From Salinimicrobium catena (lineage in GTDB: Bacteria; Bacteroidota; Bacteroidia; Flavobacteriales; Flavobacteriaceae), in NCBI RefSeq assembly GCF_900102915.1, contig NZ_FNGG01000003.1:118025-182024 (forward strand): a stretch of 64,000 nucleotides of DNA. The letters are read 5' to 3'. The notes below the pieces were generated by a model. It was not told where the DNA came from and searched no databases. It saw only the letters and a list, made by a program, of their open reading frames with translations. Positions within the stretch are counted from its first letter, which is position 1, and every line of letters starts with the position of its first letter. Below are positions 28,709 to 37,683 of this stretch, one piece after another. The position numbers and the translations under genes were made by a program.

Positions 28709-30196
28709 ATGAACTTGAAGAAACTCACCCCTATGCTGTTAGCGACAGCTTTCCTTTTCGCCTCCTGTGAAAAAGATGATGAAGCTTTAAAAGATAACCT
28801 TACCAATACCGGAGAAAAAGATAAGAACACCGAAGAATTTGGGGATCTAGAAGTAGAACAATTTGTCTATAAAGGCATGAACGATATCTACCTGTATAAG
28901 GCAGATGTACCGGTGTTGGCAGATGATTACTTTGCTTCAACAAACGAAAAGAACAGCTACCTGGCAGGATTTGATTCCCCCGAAGCTCTTTTTGACGACC
29001 TGCTCTCCAGCCAGGACCGCTTTAGCTTCATTACAGATGATTATGTAGCACTTGAAGAAAGCTTTAAGGGCATTAACAGCAGTATCGCGGGAATGGAGTT
29101 TGGTTTAGGTAGGATCACCAATACCAATAATGTTTTTGGTTTCCTACAATATGTGCTGCCGAATACCTCTGCAGCCGAAGCCGGTCTCACCCGCGGTACG
29201 GTATTCACTGAAGTCAACGGGACAAAACTCACGCTAGACAATTACGCCGACCTAATGCAGGGTTCCTTTACCATTAATGTAGGATATGTGGAGAACGGAA
29301 GCATAGTGCTTACCGATCAAACCGTGACTCTTGATCCAGCCGGATATACCGAAAATCCTGTATTTATCAATAAAGTTCTGGAAGTGGAAGGGAGAAAAGT
29401 TGGATATCTTATGTACAACAGTTTCATTGCCGATTTTGACGATGAACTCAACGCGGCTTTTGGTGAGTTTAAGGCTGCCGGAGTGAACGACCTTGTTCTT
29501 GACCTTAGATATAATGGCGGGGGATCTGTGGAATCTGCTGTGGATCTTGCCAGCATGATCACCGGGCAGTTTGAAGGAAAGGTTTTCATGCAAGAGCAGT
29601 GGAACGAAAAGTACCAGACCTATTTTGAAGAAGAAGATCCCGAACGCCTGCTGAACCGTTTCAATCCGGTGATCAGGACACAGGAAGCCATCAACAGCCT
29701 GCAGCTTTCGAAAGTTTATATTATCACCACTTTAGGGACAGCTTCGGCCAGTGAGCTGGTCATCAACGGGCTTGATCCGTATATTGATGTGATACAGGTA
29801 GGAACCACTACCACCGGAAAATTCCAGGCTTCAGCAACTCTGTATGACAGTCCCGATTTTGGAAAAGAAGGAGCTAATGAAAACCACACTTACGCCATTC
29901 AGCCATTGATCTTTAAATCGGCCAATTCTGTTGGAAAAAGTGATTATGTGAACGGGCTCTCACCCGATATAGAAATAGCCGAGGACCTTAATGACCTGGG
30001 AACTCTTGGAGATCCTTCAGAGCCACTGTTGCAGGCCGCGCTTAATCATATGATGGGTAAAGCGCAACAAAGTAAAAGTCAGGCGCAGAAAAGGGCGGCA
30101 GAGAACTTTGAGCAGATCGGTCAGGGAGATATGCATCAACCCACTTTCCAAAGAATGTATATAGACGAATTGCCTCCGGTTCTTGACCGCGAGTAG
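28709..30196 (+). CDS. S41 family C-terminal processing peptidase-like lipoprotein
   Basis: 495 residues. Lipoprotein signal MNLKKLTPMLLATAFLFASC. A helical N-terminal part, an embedded PDZ domain at about 130-210 (TNVFGFLQYVLPNTSAAEAGLTRG as a whole region), then the S41 catalytic domain: DLRYNGGGSVESA, the nucleophile Ser in TLGTASASELVINGL near residue 350, and a Lys downstream in GTTTTGKFQAS near residue 372. It probably trims or processes outer-membrane or periplasmic proteins. Followed by its own terminator. Confidence 0.9.
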   Translation: MNLKKLTPMLLATAFLFASCEKDDEALKDNLTNTGEKDKNTEEFGDLEVEQFVYKGMNDIYLYKADVPVLADDYFASTNEKNSYLAGFDSPEALFDDLLSSQDRFSFITDDYVALEESFKGINSSIAGMEFGLGRITNTNNVFGFLQYVLPNTSAAEAGLTRGTVFTEVNGTKLTLDNYADLMQGSFTINVGYVENGSIVLTDQTVTLDPAGYTENPVFINKVLEVEGRKVGYLMYNSFIADFDDELNAAFGEFKAAGVNDLVLDLRYNGGGSVESAVDLASMITGQFEGKVFMQEQWNEKYQTYFEEEDPERLLNRFNPVIRTQEAINSLQLSKVYIITTLGTASASELVINGLDPYIDVIQVGTTTTGKFQASATLYDSPDFGKEGANENHTYAIQPLIFKSANSVGKSDYVNGLSPDIEIAEDLNDLGTLGDPSEPLLQAALNHMMGKAQQSKSQAQKRAAENFEQIGQGDMHQPTFQRMYIDELPPVLDRE

Positions 30197-30214
30197 ATTA
30201 GAGAAATAAAATTG

Positions 30215-30246
30215 AAGATCCCGCTTAAGGCGGGATCTTTTTGTTT
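30215..30246 (+). terminator. Terminator of the S41 peptidase gene
   Basis: AAGATCCCGC (30215-30224) pairs with GCGGGATCTT (30230-30239) and a T-rich tail follows. It lies 19 bases after the stop codon. Confidence 0.92.
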
Positions 30247-30347
30247 TAGAACGGATCCGTTAAAGTCTGGAGAAATGATAGTCCTTTAAAATAGACTTAT
30301 TGCATGGAATATGTCCGTTCCTGTTTCAACTTTGCTTCCCTCAGAAA

Positions 30348-30377
30348 CAAAAAAGATCCCGCAACAGGCGGAATCCT
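30348..30377 (-). terminator. Terminator of the efflux-region operon on the minus strand
   Basis: On the minus strand GATTCCGC pairs with GCGGGATC across a five-base loop, one G-T pair, followed by six or more T. It faces the plus-strand terminator at 30215. Confidence 0.8.
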
Positions 30378-30442
30378 TTGAAACAAACCAGTTTCCCGGC
30401 CATTACCAATCTTGATAAAAGCCGATGGTTCTAATAGCTGCT

Positions 30443-30652
30443 TTAACTGTTGCAGGAAGCTTCTCCGGAATTCTTGATCCCAAATTTCTTAAGGATATCT
30501 TCCATTAAACACCATCTGGTGATGGAAGACTGTAGAAGGTTGACCCCAACAAAGGCTGTAAACCACAACCAGTTGATATTTACATAAACTGCCAGTAGCA
30601 GGCTAATCAAGATAAAGGTTCCGGCAATGCCGCGAATGACTCTGTTAAGCAT
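30443..30652 (-). CDS. YgaP-like (DUF2892) membrane protein
   Basis: 69 residues with two hydrophobic helices: RVIRGIAGTFILISLLLAVYV and LWFTAFVGVNLLQSSIT. The start NRVIRGIAGTF and the loop with Cys near residue 48 match the DUF2892 membrane module that is fused to rhodanese in YgaP and found alone beside efflux or sulfur genes in this phylum. Last gene of the efflux operon; terminator follows. Confidence 0.85.
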   Translation of the reverse strand: MLNRVIRGIAGTFILISLLLAVYVNINWLWFTAFVGVNLLQSSITRWCLMEDILKKFGIKNSGEASCNS

Positions 30653-30671
30653 ATTTTATAGATTTTAATTA

Positions 30672-30980
30672 TTAAATAGATTCTTCAATGGGGAGCACAA
30701 TGGCCCGCACCGGATTATTGGTTTCCAAATTGTTGTTGAATTCCCGCACGTAGCTAAAGAAGTCTGTGATCTTTTCTTCATCGGTGAAGGAAAAGAACAT
30801 CAAAGACTCATTACCGCCTTTTTCTCCGGGAAACCAGCTTGTCGTCGCGATCAGCGAAGTGGTGTTCTTATACCCGTCGATCTCAGAAGAGCTAAAAGCT
30901 TCAATGTTCGCTTTCTTGAACAGCTTCAGGACTTCCTTCTGGTACTCTGATACTGTGGTGACTATTAGTAGTTTCATCAT
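30672..30980 (-). CDS. PII-like protein of the RND efflux operon
   Basis: 102 residues from the ATG at 30980. An upstream TTG at 30998 would add six residues, but those are encoded by a 24-base repeat also found before the adaptor gene, so they are not native. The ferredoxin-like pattern KLLIVTTVSEYQKEVLKLFKK with a swapped beta strand and the C-terminal AIVLPIEE resembles small PII-like (DUF3240 or similar) proteins coded next to heavy-metal or multidrug RND pumps. Probably binds a small ligand or metal and acts on the pump; inference. Confidence 0.65.
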   Translation of the reverse strand: MMKLLIVTTVSEYQKEVLKLFKKANIEAFSSSEIDGYKNTTSLIATTSWFPGEKGGNESLMFFSFTDEEKITDFFSYVREFNNNLETNNPVRAIVLPIEESI

Positions 30981-30984
30981 CTTG

Positions 30985-31124
30985 GGTTTAAAGTTCAATG
31001 TTTAAGGTTAAATGGTTCAGTTCTCGGTTCTATGTCCGCCGTAGCTTTAGCGAAGGTGGATCGGTTACCAGTTGTCGGTGTGGATTAAACGGACAACCCA
31101 CAACCGACAACTCATAACTCATAA
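30985..31124 (-). repeat. Intergenic repeat cluster between the pump and the PII-like gene
   Basis: Bases 30985-31008 are 23/24 identical to 35587-35610 before the adaptor gene. The rest holds GTTGTCGGTGTGG and, inverted, CCACAACCGACAAC, then CATAACTCATAACTAATTA. These short phrases are typical lineage repeats rather than coding sequence. Confidence 0.65.
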
Positions 31125-34100
31125 CTAATTAACTTCCTCAGTTTCTCTTTCTGTCACTACTGTCTTTTCTTCCCTGTCAACATATTTCTTTTTCTCGATC
31201 ATGTAGTATACCAGCGGTACCACCAGTAAAGTAAGGAAGGTAGATACTATGGTTCCTCCCATTAGCGAGATCGCCAGCCCCTGGAAAATAGGATCGAAAA
31301 GGATCACAAAGGCTCCTATCACCACTGTTCCGGCAGTAAGCAGAATAGGCGTGGTCCTTACGGCACCGGCTTCAATTACTGCCTGCTTTAGCGGAATTCC
31401 ATCCTCCAGTCTCAGGTTGACGAAGTCGATGAGCAGCACCGAGTTCCGCACCATGATCCCCGCCAGGGCGATCATTCCAATGAACGAGGTGGCGGTAAAG
31501 AAGGCTCCCAGTAGCCAGTGGCCAAGAACGATCCCTACCAGAGATAGCGGTATGGCCACCATCATCACGATTGGAGCTTTAAAGTTCTGGAACCATCCCA
31601 CGATGAGGATATAAATGATCACGATCACACCAAGGAAAGCGATTCCCAGATCCCTGAACACTTCCAGGGTGATCTGCCATTCTCCGTCCCATTTCACGGT
31701 GTAGTTATCTTCATACTCCGGCTGCCCCATGTACAGGTCACTGATCTCGTAACCCGCAGGCAGTTCGATCTCTTGCAGTTTTTCTTCCATGCCCAGGATA
31801 GCGTACACCGGACTTTCCAGTTCCCCGGCCATATCGGCAAGTACATAAACCACCCTCTTCTGGTTCTTGCGGTATATGCTCTTGTCCCTTGTCACCTCTT
31901 TAGGCTGTACCAGGTCGCTCACCGGGATCATTTGCCCGTTCTGCGAGGCGATCTGTATCTGCATGATATCCTGAACGGTAGATTTATCTTCTTCGTCAAG
32001 AGCCAGCACGATCCCCACTCGCTGAGTGGCTTCTTCGTCATATAACTGGGTGATGGCTCTCTCTCCAAGAGCAGAGTTCAGGGTGTAAACGATCTGCTGG
32101 GGAGCGATACCGTTCAGCATGGCCTTTTCCTTGTCGATCTCGAATTCGTATTCGGTTTGATCGGCCTCGACCATCCAATCTATATCCACCACGTCTTCAG
32201 TATTGTGAAGAATGGTCTGGATACTGTCGGCTAAAGCTATCTGCGTCTCGTAATCGGGCCCGTAAACTTCAGCCACAATGGTCGACAATACCGGAGGCCC
32301 CGGCGGAACTTCCACCAACTTGATGTTGGCTCCGTATTTATCTCCTATCGCCTGAATGTCGGGACGTAATAGTTTCGCAATATCATGGCTCTGCAGGTCT
32401 CTGTCGCCTTTTGGCAGCAGGTTCACCTGTATGTCGGCAGTGTTGCTCGCTCCTCTAAGGTCGTAGTGACGCACGAGTCCGTTAAAGGTGATAGGGGCAG
32501 AGGTGCCGATGTACGTTTGATAGTTCACCACCTGCGGACTGTTGCTGAGGTATTGTCCTATTTCTTTGGTCACTACAGCTGTTCGCTCTAAAGTAGTTCC
32601 TTCGGGCATGTCTATCACCACCTGGAACTCGTTCTTGTTATCGAACGGCAGCATTTTTACGGCTACATCCTTTGTAAAGAACAAAGCCACAGATCCAAGC
32701 AGCAGGAATGCTGTAATTCCTAAGAAGGCCCAGCGAATCTTGCTGTTATCAATAAGCGGTTCTTCAAACCTCCTGTAGATGCGGTAGATCATTGAGTCTT
32801 CAATGCTCTTTTCGGCCTCTTTTACAGGCTTTCCTTTTTTCGCTTTTTCACGCAGGAAGATAAATCCGAGGTACGGCGTAATGGTAAGCGCCACGAATAG
32901 GGACAGGATCATCGCGATGGAAGCTCCAATCGGCATCGGACTCATATATGGTCCCATTAATCCGCTCACAAATGCCATAGGCAGTACAGAAGCGATCACC
33001 GTAAAGGTTGCCAGAATGGTCGGGTTACCTACTTCATTGATGGCATACAATGCGGCCTGTTTGAACGGCAAACGTTTCATCTTGAAGTGGCGGTGCATGT
33101 TCTCGGCAATGATGATCGAGTCATCTACCACGATACCTGTAACGAATACCAGGGCGAACAAGGTGATCCTGTTCAATGTATAATCCAGCATGTAATAGCT
33201 CAGCAGGGTAAGGGCGAAGGTGATAGGTACCGAAAGGAACACTACCAGTCCGCCGCGCCATCCCATGGCCAGCATCACAACCAAAGTAACCGCTATAATT
33301 GCGCCGATAAGGTGCAGCAATAATTCACCAACTTTGTGAGAAGCGGTCTCCCCGTAGTTTCGGGTCACTTCTACGTGCACGTCCTCAGGAATAAGGTTGC
33401 TCTCCAGGTGATCTACTTTTTCAAGGATCACATCGGCGATCTTCATCGCGTCGGCACCCTTTCTCTTGGCTACAGATAAAGTAACGGCAGGGTATTCCCC
33501 GGGGAACTTTTCCGAAGTATTTACGGCCTGTCCATAACCAAAGGCAACGTATTCTTTTGGGACTTCGGGTCCGTCCTGTACGGTGGCGATCTGCTTCAGG
33601 TACACGGGCTGATTGTTATTTACCCCCACGATGAGGTTCTCAACATCTGCGGCCGATTCCAGGAAACTTCCTGTACTTACCAGTATTTCAGAATCGTTCC
33701 TGTCAAAACTTCCCGATGAAAGCTGCTGGTTGTTGGCCTGTATCTTTTGTGAGACCCCAAGCAGATCAACTCCGCTTGCGGCCATTTTATCCTTGTCAAG
33801 CACCACGCGCAGCTGCCTGTTGCGGCCCCCTATCACGTTCACGATAGAAACATCTTCTACCTTTTCGATCTCGTGCCTAAGCTCGTTGGCCATCTGGCGC
33901 AGCTGGTAATCGTTGTAATTCTCGCTCCACAAGGTCAACCCAAGTACCGGAACGTCGTCTATGGCCCGGGTCTTCACCAGGGGCTGGGTAACATTCGGCG
34001 GCATCTGGTCCATGTGCTTCATGAGCTCGTTGTAGAGCTTCACATAAGAACGCTCGATGTCTTCACCCACATAGAACTGCACGATCAACATTCCCTGTTC

Positions 34101-34373
34101 TTTCATCGAGGTAGAATAGACGTATTCCACCCCTTTGATATTGGAGACCATTTTCTCCAGTGGTTTTATAATGCGAGATTCCACTTCGCTGGGGCTGGCC
34201 CCGGGGTATCCCACAAAAATATCGGCCATAGGCACATCAATTTGCGGCTCCTCCTCGCGGGGGATCAAGAACGACGCGTACACCCCAATGATCATGAACA
34301 CGATCATGAGCAGCACCGTAAGTTTCGAATTGATAAAGCCTTTGGCGATCTTGCCTGCTAATCCTTCTTTCAT
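31125..34373 (-). CDS. RND efflux pump, inner-membrane transporter (AcrB/HAE1-like)
   Basis: 1082 residues from the ATG at 34373 (MKEGLAGKIAKGF); the frame extends 12 residues upstream through repeat DNA. Twelve membrane helices in the RND order, two large periplasmic loops, and proton-relay acids in GIVVDDSIIIAENM in helix four. The C-terminal half repeats the pattern (IALAGIMVRNSVLLIDF). It exports hydrophobic or amphiphilic compounds using the proton gradient together with the adaptor and TolC encoded upstream. The tail ends in a charged stretch. Confidence 0.96.
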   Translation of the reverse strand: MKEGLAGKIAKGFINSKLTVLLMIVFMIIGVYASFLIPREEEPQIDVPMADIFVGYPGASPSEVESRIIKPLEKMVSNIKGVEYVYSTSMKEQGMLIVQFYVGEDIERSYVKLYNELMKHMDQMPPNVTQPLVKTRAIDDVPVLGLTLWSENYNDYQLRQMANELRHEIEKVEDVSIVNVIGGRNRQLRVVLDKDKMAASGVDLLGVSQKIQANNQQLSSGSFDRNDSEILVSTGSFLESAADVENLIVGVNNNQPVYLKQIATVQDGPEVPKEYVAFGYGQAVNTSEKFPGEYPAVTLSVAKRKGADAMKIADVILEKVDHLESNLIPEDVHVEVTRNYGETASHKVGELLLHLIGAIIAVTLVVMLAMGWRGGLVVFLSVPITFALTLLSYYMLDYTLNRITLFALVFVTGIVVDDSIIIAENMHRHFKMKRLPFKQAALYAINEVGNPTILATFTVIASVLPMAFVSGLMGPYMSPMPIGASIAMILSLFVALTITPYLGFIFLREKAKKGKPVKEAEKSIEDSMIYRIYRRFEEPLIDNSKIRWAFLGITAFLLLGSVALFFTKDVAVKMLPFDNKNEFQVVIDMPEGTTLERTAVVTKEIGQYLSNSPQVVNYQTYIGTSAPITFNGLVRHYDLRGASNTADIQVNLLPKGDRDLQSHDIAKLLRPDIQAIGDKYGANIKLVEVPPGPPVLSTIVAEVYGPDYETQIALADSIQTILHNTEDVVDIDWMVEADQTEYEFEIDKEKAMLNGIAPQQIVYTLNSALGERAITQLYDEEATQRVGIVLALDEEDKSTVQDIMQIQIASQNGQMIPVSDLVQPKEVTRDKSIYRKNQKRVVYVLADMAGELESPVYAILGMEEKLQEIELPAGYEISDLYMGQPEYEDNYTVKWDGEWQITLEVFRDLGIAFLGVIVIIYILIVGWFQNFKAPIVMMVAIPLSLVGIVLGHWLLGAFFTATSFIGMIALAGIMVRNSVLLIDFVNLRLEDGIPLKQAVIEAGAVRTTPILLTAGTVVIGAFVILFDPIFQGLAISLMGGTIVSTFLTLLVVPLVYYMIEKKKYVDREEKTVVTERETEEVN

Positions 34374-34419
34374 ATTTTTATATTTCTTTGAGTTTATCCA
34401 CCTTGGCATTTGTGCAGGT

Positions 34420-34482
34420 GGGCGTGACCCTACGGGTCGGGCTTTCAGCGCTACACGGTAGCTGCCTCAATCCCTCACGCGA
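34420..34482 (-). repeat. REP-like repeat between pump and adaptor genes
   Basis: On the minus strand the gap reads CGCGTGAGGGATTGAGGCAG, then a GTAGCGCTGAAAGCCC stretch, the palindrome GACCCGTAGGGTC and ACGCCC. The CGTGAGGGAT(T/A)GA phrase recurs between genes in many Flavobacteria. Not coding. Confidence 0.6.
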
Positions 34483-34485
34483 ATT

Positions 34486-35571
34486 CTACTCCTTAACACT
34501 AACTTTTGCTCCGTTGAACAATTTTCCGTCTGCCGAAACTATGTAGGCTTCCTCAGGGTTGAGTCCGCTAAGCACTTCTACCTGGTCGCCATAAGTTCTT
34601 CCAAGACGCAGCCATCTCAGCATGGCGGTATTCTGGGAACTTACGGTGTAGACTCCTTGCAGGTCTCCGCGGGTAATAATGGCATCCTGAGGGATCATTA
34701 CCGCCTGCGAAGCGGTTTCCTCTTTCTTTTCGATTGGGAAACGCACGGTAGCGTACATGCCCGAAAGCAGTTTCGCCTCGGTATCCTCCAAAGCTATTTT
34801 GACCATGTACTGTCCGCCGGTATTCCTGGCCGAGGTACTTACTTCGGAAACGGTTCCCGGAATGGTCTGGTCAATGGATTTTACATTGACGTCTACCTTT
34901 GTTCCGGTTTCGATCCTGGAGATCTCAGATTCCGGAACTCTGGCCATCACCTCGAATTTTCCGGGAGATTCTATGGCTAATAGCGGTTGCCCGGGATTGG
35001 CCATGGTGCCTTCTTCGGCAAACTTGTTCGTGATCACCCCGCTAAAAGGCGCACGGATGTTCACGTAAGCGAACTGCGAGTTCACCTCGTTCTTCATTTG
35101 TTTTGCCGCTTCCAGCCTGGCTTTCGCCATTTCAAAGCGGGCAGTCTGGTCGTCCATTTCCTTTTGGGAAGCCGACTCTTTCTCATACAATGCCTTAAAA
35201 CGTTCGTAATCTTTCTTCGCGTTGTTATAGGCTGCTTCGGCTTCGGTGATGCCAGCGTTCACCTGGGCACGTTTGGCCTGCAGGTCGCTGTTGTTGATGG
35301 AGACCAATAATTCTCCTTTGTTCACTTTGTCACCCACTTTTACGTGAATGTCTTCAATGAACCCCATCATGCGGGTGCTCAAATTGGCGCTGTTTACCGC
35401 TTCTATCTTCCCGCTGGCGGTAAGAAATCGCTCCCCGGCACCCGATGGAGTCTCCACCCTCACCGGCACTACGGGACCTTCATTGATCGCCTCTTTTTTC
35501 TCGTCGCTGCCACAGCTGGTAGCAAACAATCCAAGGGTAGCTAAGGCTAAAGTGTATATCGTTTTTTTCAT
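34486..35571 (-). CDS. RND efflux periplasmic adaptor (membrane fusion protein)
   Basis: 361 residues from the ATG at 35571; an upstream TTG at 35586 is repeat-derived. Lipoprotein signal MKKTIYTLALATLGLFATSC. Layout: biotinyl-like halves (GFIEDIHVKVGDKVNKGELL and NIRAPFSGVITNKFAEEG) around a long coiled-coil hairpin at about 100-165, then beta-barrel and membrane-proximal domains. It bridges the RND pump to TolC. Gene order is TolC, adaptor, pump on one strand. Confidence 0.95.
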   Translation of the reverse strand: MKKTIYTLALATLGLFATSCGSDEKKEAINEGPVVPVRVETPSGAGERFLTASGKIEAVNSANLSTRMMGFIEDIHVKVGDKVNKGELLVSINNSDLQAKRAQVNAGITEAEAAYNNAKKDYERFKALYEKESASQKEMDDQTARFEMAKARLEAAKQMKNEVNSQFAYVNIRAPFSGVITNKFAEEGTMANPGQPLLAIESPGKFEVMARVPESEISRIETGTKVDVNVKSIDQTIPGTVSEVSTSARNTGGQYMVKIALEDTEAKLLSGMYATVRFPIEKKEETASQAVMIPQDAIITRGDLQGVYTVSSQNTAMLRWLRLGRTYGDQVEVLSGLNPEEAYIVSADGKLFNGAKVSVKE

Positions 35572-35586
35572 CTCTATTTTGTTCAA

Positions 35587-35801
35587 GGTTTAATGTTCAA
35601 TGTTTAAGGTCTATTTTCGGTTGTCGGTTACGAAGCACTTCGATCCTTCGCTAAACTCAGGACAGGCTTTCCTCCTGCTTCGCAGTCGGGCTCAGTGTGA
35701 CATTTGTGGAGTTTGGCCCTCCTTCGCTTTTCAAGCTTCGGCGGGTAAAAATTTGGTGCTTGGTGCTTTTCAATCCACTGTCCACTGTCCTCTGCCCACT
35801 T
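35587..35801 (-). repeat. Mosaic of intergenic repeats between adaptor and TolC genes
   Basis: 215 bases with no coding sense. It contains the 24-base leader repeat (35587-35610), TTCGGTTGTCGGTT, a stretch that on the minus strand reads TGTCACACTGAGCCCGACTG and resembles the TGTCA-nn-CTGAGCG phrase repeated in Bacteroidota genomes, CTTCGCTAAACTCAGGACAG, and CCACTGTCCACTGTCC near 35780. Confidence 0.65.
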
Positions 35802-37121
35802 TTATTTATTACTACTCTCAGTTAAGAACTCTAAATATGCTACCGCATAATTATACTCATACACCGTCTGGAAATACTCCAACTGTTTTTCAGAATATTG
35901 GGTTTCTGCCCCTAACAGGTCGGTTGTCTTTTCAAGTCCCTGCTCATAACGGTTGTTGCGAATGCGCAAGGCTTCTTTTGACTGTTCCATGGCCAGTTGC
36001 GTAAGGTGCAGTTTGTTCTCTGCGTCCTGCAGGTCTCGCACCGCCTTGTTGAGTTCCAGCTGACTCTTCTGTACATGCTGTTCGTATTCCAGCTGCGCCT
36101 GCTTAAATTCAGCTTTAGACTGCTGCGCCTTTCCGAAGCGTTTGCTTCCGTCGAAAAGGTCCCAGGTCAGGGCTACTCCCGCCATATATCCGGTAGCGTC
36201 TCCCTGGAAGAGTTCATCGTCGTACAGCTCATAACTTCCGAAGGCATTAAGCCTGGGCAAAAAGGCCATTTTATCGGCTGTATACATTTTTCGACGGGCC
36301 TGGGCGGCCAGTTCCATAGCCTGTATGTCTGCTCGATCTTCAGAAAGGGCAGGGGCGGTCACCGGGTTCATCTGCACCTGCAGCGAATCTTTGGGCACCA
36401 GCACCACATCTATGGAATCTCCCATAAGGAACATGAGGTAATCGCTCGCGTTCTTCACGTTGCTCCTGGCGTACTGCAGCTGATTGTTAACCTCGGTCAC
36501 CCGAACCTCCACGGCCAACACATCAGATTTCTGCAGGTATCCCTGGTCGAAGTTGTTCTCTGCCAGGCGCAGGTTGGCTTCGGCTGTTTCAAGAGCCTGT
36601 TCCAGTACTTTCACCGCCTTGTGCGCCAATTGCAGCTGCATATAGGCTTTTTCCGTTTCCAGCTTCATGTGATCGCCGGTGCGTGCGCTTTTTAACTCGG
36701 TAGCCTGCATCTTGTTCTTTGCAGCCCTGCGCTGGTAAATGCCATCAAAGTTGATCAAAGGTTGTTGTACCTCTACTTTGGTGGCGAAGTTGTCGATTCG
36801 GTCTGGATCATTGAGCCGGGCCGGATCGAAATCGCTTTGGGTAACGATCTCCTGGTTCAGCTTGGAACCAAAGGCCATCAACGGATTATTGGTGGTCATC
36901 CCGGTATGGGAGACACTGATGTTCGGTAAAAAGACCGCGTTGGTCTGCCGGTACTGTGCCCGGGCGGCCAGGAACTCCTGCTGAGAGATCCTCAACTGGC
37001 TGTTATTCTCCTGCACCCGTTCCAGGACTTCCCTTTTTCCAATAGAAACGGTTTCCTGGGCTGAAAGTATCCAGCCGAAAAGCATTACCGGAAGTAGAAA
37101 AATAAGTTGCTGTTTCTTCAT
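35802..37121 (-). CDS. TolC family outer-membrane efflux protein
   Basis: 439 residues. Signal peptide ends at LSAQE. Two repeated TolC halves rich in long helices: ENNSQLRISQQEFLAARAQY in the first and KAEFKQAQLEYEQHVQKSQL in the second, with beta strands between. It forms the outer-membrane exit duct for the RND pump coded downstream. First gene of the efflux operon. Confidence 0.95.
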   Translation of the reverse strand: MKKQQLIFLLPVMLFGWILSAQETVSIGKREVLERVQENNSQLRISQQEFLAARAQYRQTNAVFLPNISVSHTGMTTNNPLMAFGSKLNQEIVTQSDFDPARLNDPDRIDNFATKVEVQQPLINFDGIYQRRAAKNKMQATELKSARTGDHMKLETEKAYMQLQLAHKAVKVLEQALETAEANLRLAENNFDQGYLQKSDVLAVEVRVTEVNNQLQYARSNVKNASDYLMFLMGDSIDVVLVPKDSLQVQMNPVTAPALSEDRADIQAMELAAQARRKMYTADKMAFLPRLNAFGSYELYDDELFQGDATGYMAGVALTWDLFDGSKRFGKAQQSKAEFKQAQLEYEQHVQKSQLELNKAVRDLQDAENKLHLTQLAMEQSKEALRIRNNRYEQGLEKTTDLLGAETQYSEKQLEYFQTVYEYNYAVAYLEFLTESSNK

Positions 37122-37465
37122 TTCTTAAATTTTATGGGACAAAATTACCCTAATAGAGGCCCTGGGTCAGTAACCATTGTTACCAACTGTTAAAACCGTT
37201 AATTTTGCGGGCAGATTATTGGGCAGGCCGGAAACAGCGATCCCGTCATAGATCGAAGAAACCGGCTATTAAAGTTCCTCACTTTTTGCCGGAAAAGGAA
37301 TGACATATATCACCCTGGATGTTGGGAATGGGAATTGAAAAGAATGTATAGGGGAGGACCTGATTTGATCAAATAGTGCCTTCTTTAGAGAAAAAGTCAA
37401 TGGTATGTTGATCGGCCAGGAGGGCTTTTAAATCAACCTGTATTATTAATCATAGTCAGAAAGTG
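37122..37465. other. Intergenic region upstream of the efflux operon
   Basis: About 340 bases with no credible gene. It must hold the promoter of the TolC-adaptor-pump operon close to 37130-37200. A GC-richer stretch (37200-37260) and an AT-rich half follow; I see no strong hairpin or repeat. Confidence 0.5.
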
Positions 37466-37588
37466 CTACATTGGATTTTGCCATCCATCAAGGAAGTGTT
37501 GAAGTGCCCAATCCAGAAAAATGATCAATAAAATGATTAGTGCAGAAATTGCAATAAAGGAGAACACTTTGTTTTTCTTCAAATTCAT
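37466..37588 (-). CDS. 40-residue single-helix membrane peptide
   Basis: ATG at 37588, stop TAG at 37468-37466. The peptide has a lysine-rich start (MNLKKNK), one hydrophobic helix (FIAISALIILLIIFL) and a short amphipathic tail (DWALQHFLDGWQNPM). The shape and positive-inside start fit a small inner-membrane protein. It lies between the glyoxalase-fold gene and the efflux operon on the same strand. No family recognised. Confidence 0.5.
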   Translation of the reverse strand: MNLKKNKVFSFIAISALIILLIIFLDWALQHFLDGWQNPM

Positions 37589-37683
37589 AACAGGAGCTTT
37601 TTAGTTTTGCCAGAGATCACTTTTGCATATTCCTACTTTTTTCATCTGAGTTAGTATTCCCCTGCTTTTCATATTTAACTCAG

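Noticed and set aside
33873..34361. 162-codon plus-strand frame opposite the RND pump gene
   Set aside because: Antisense shadow with His-rich composition and no family likeness.
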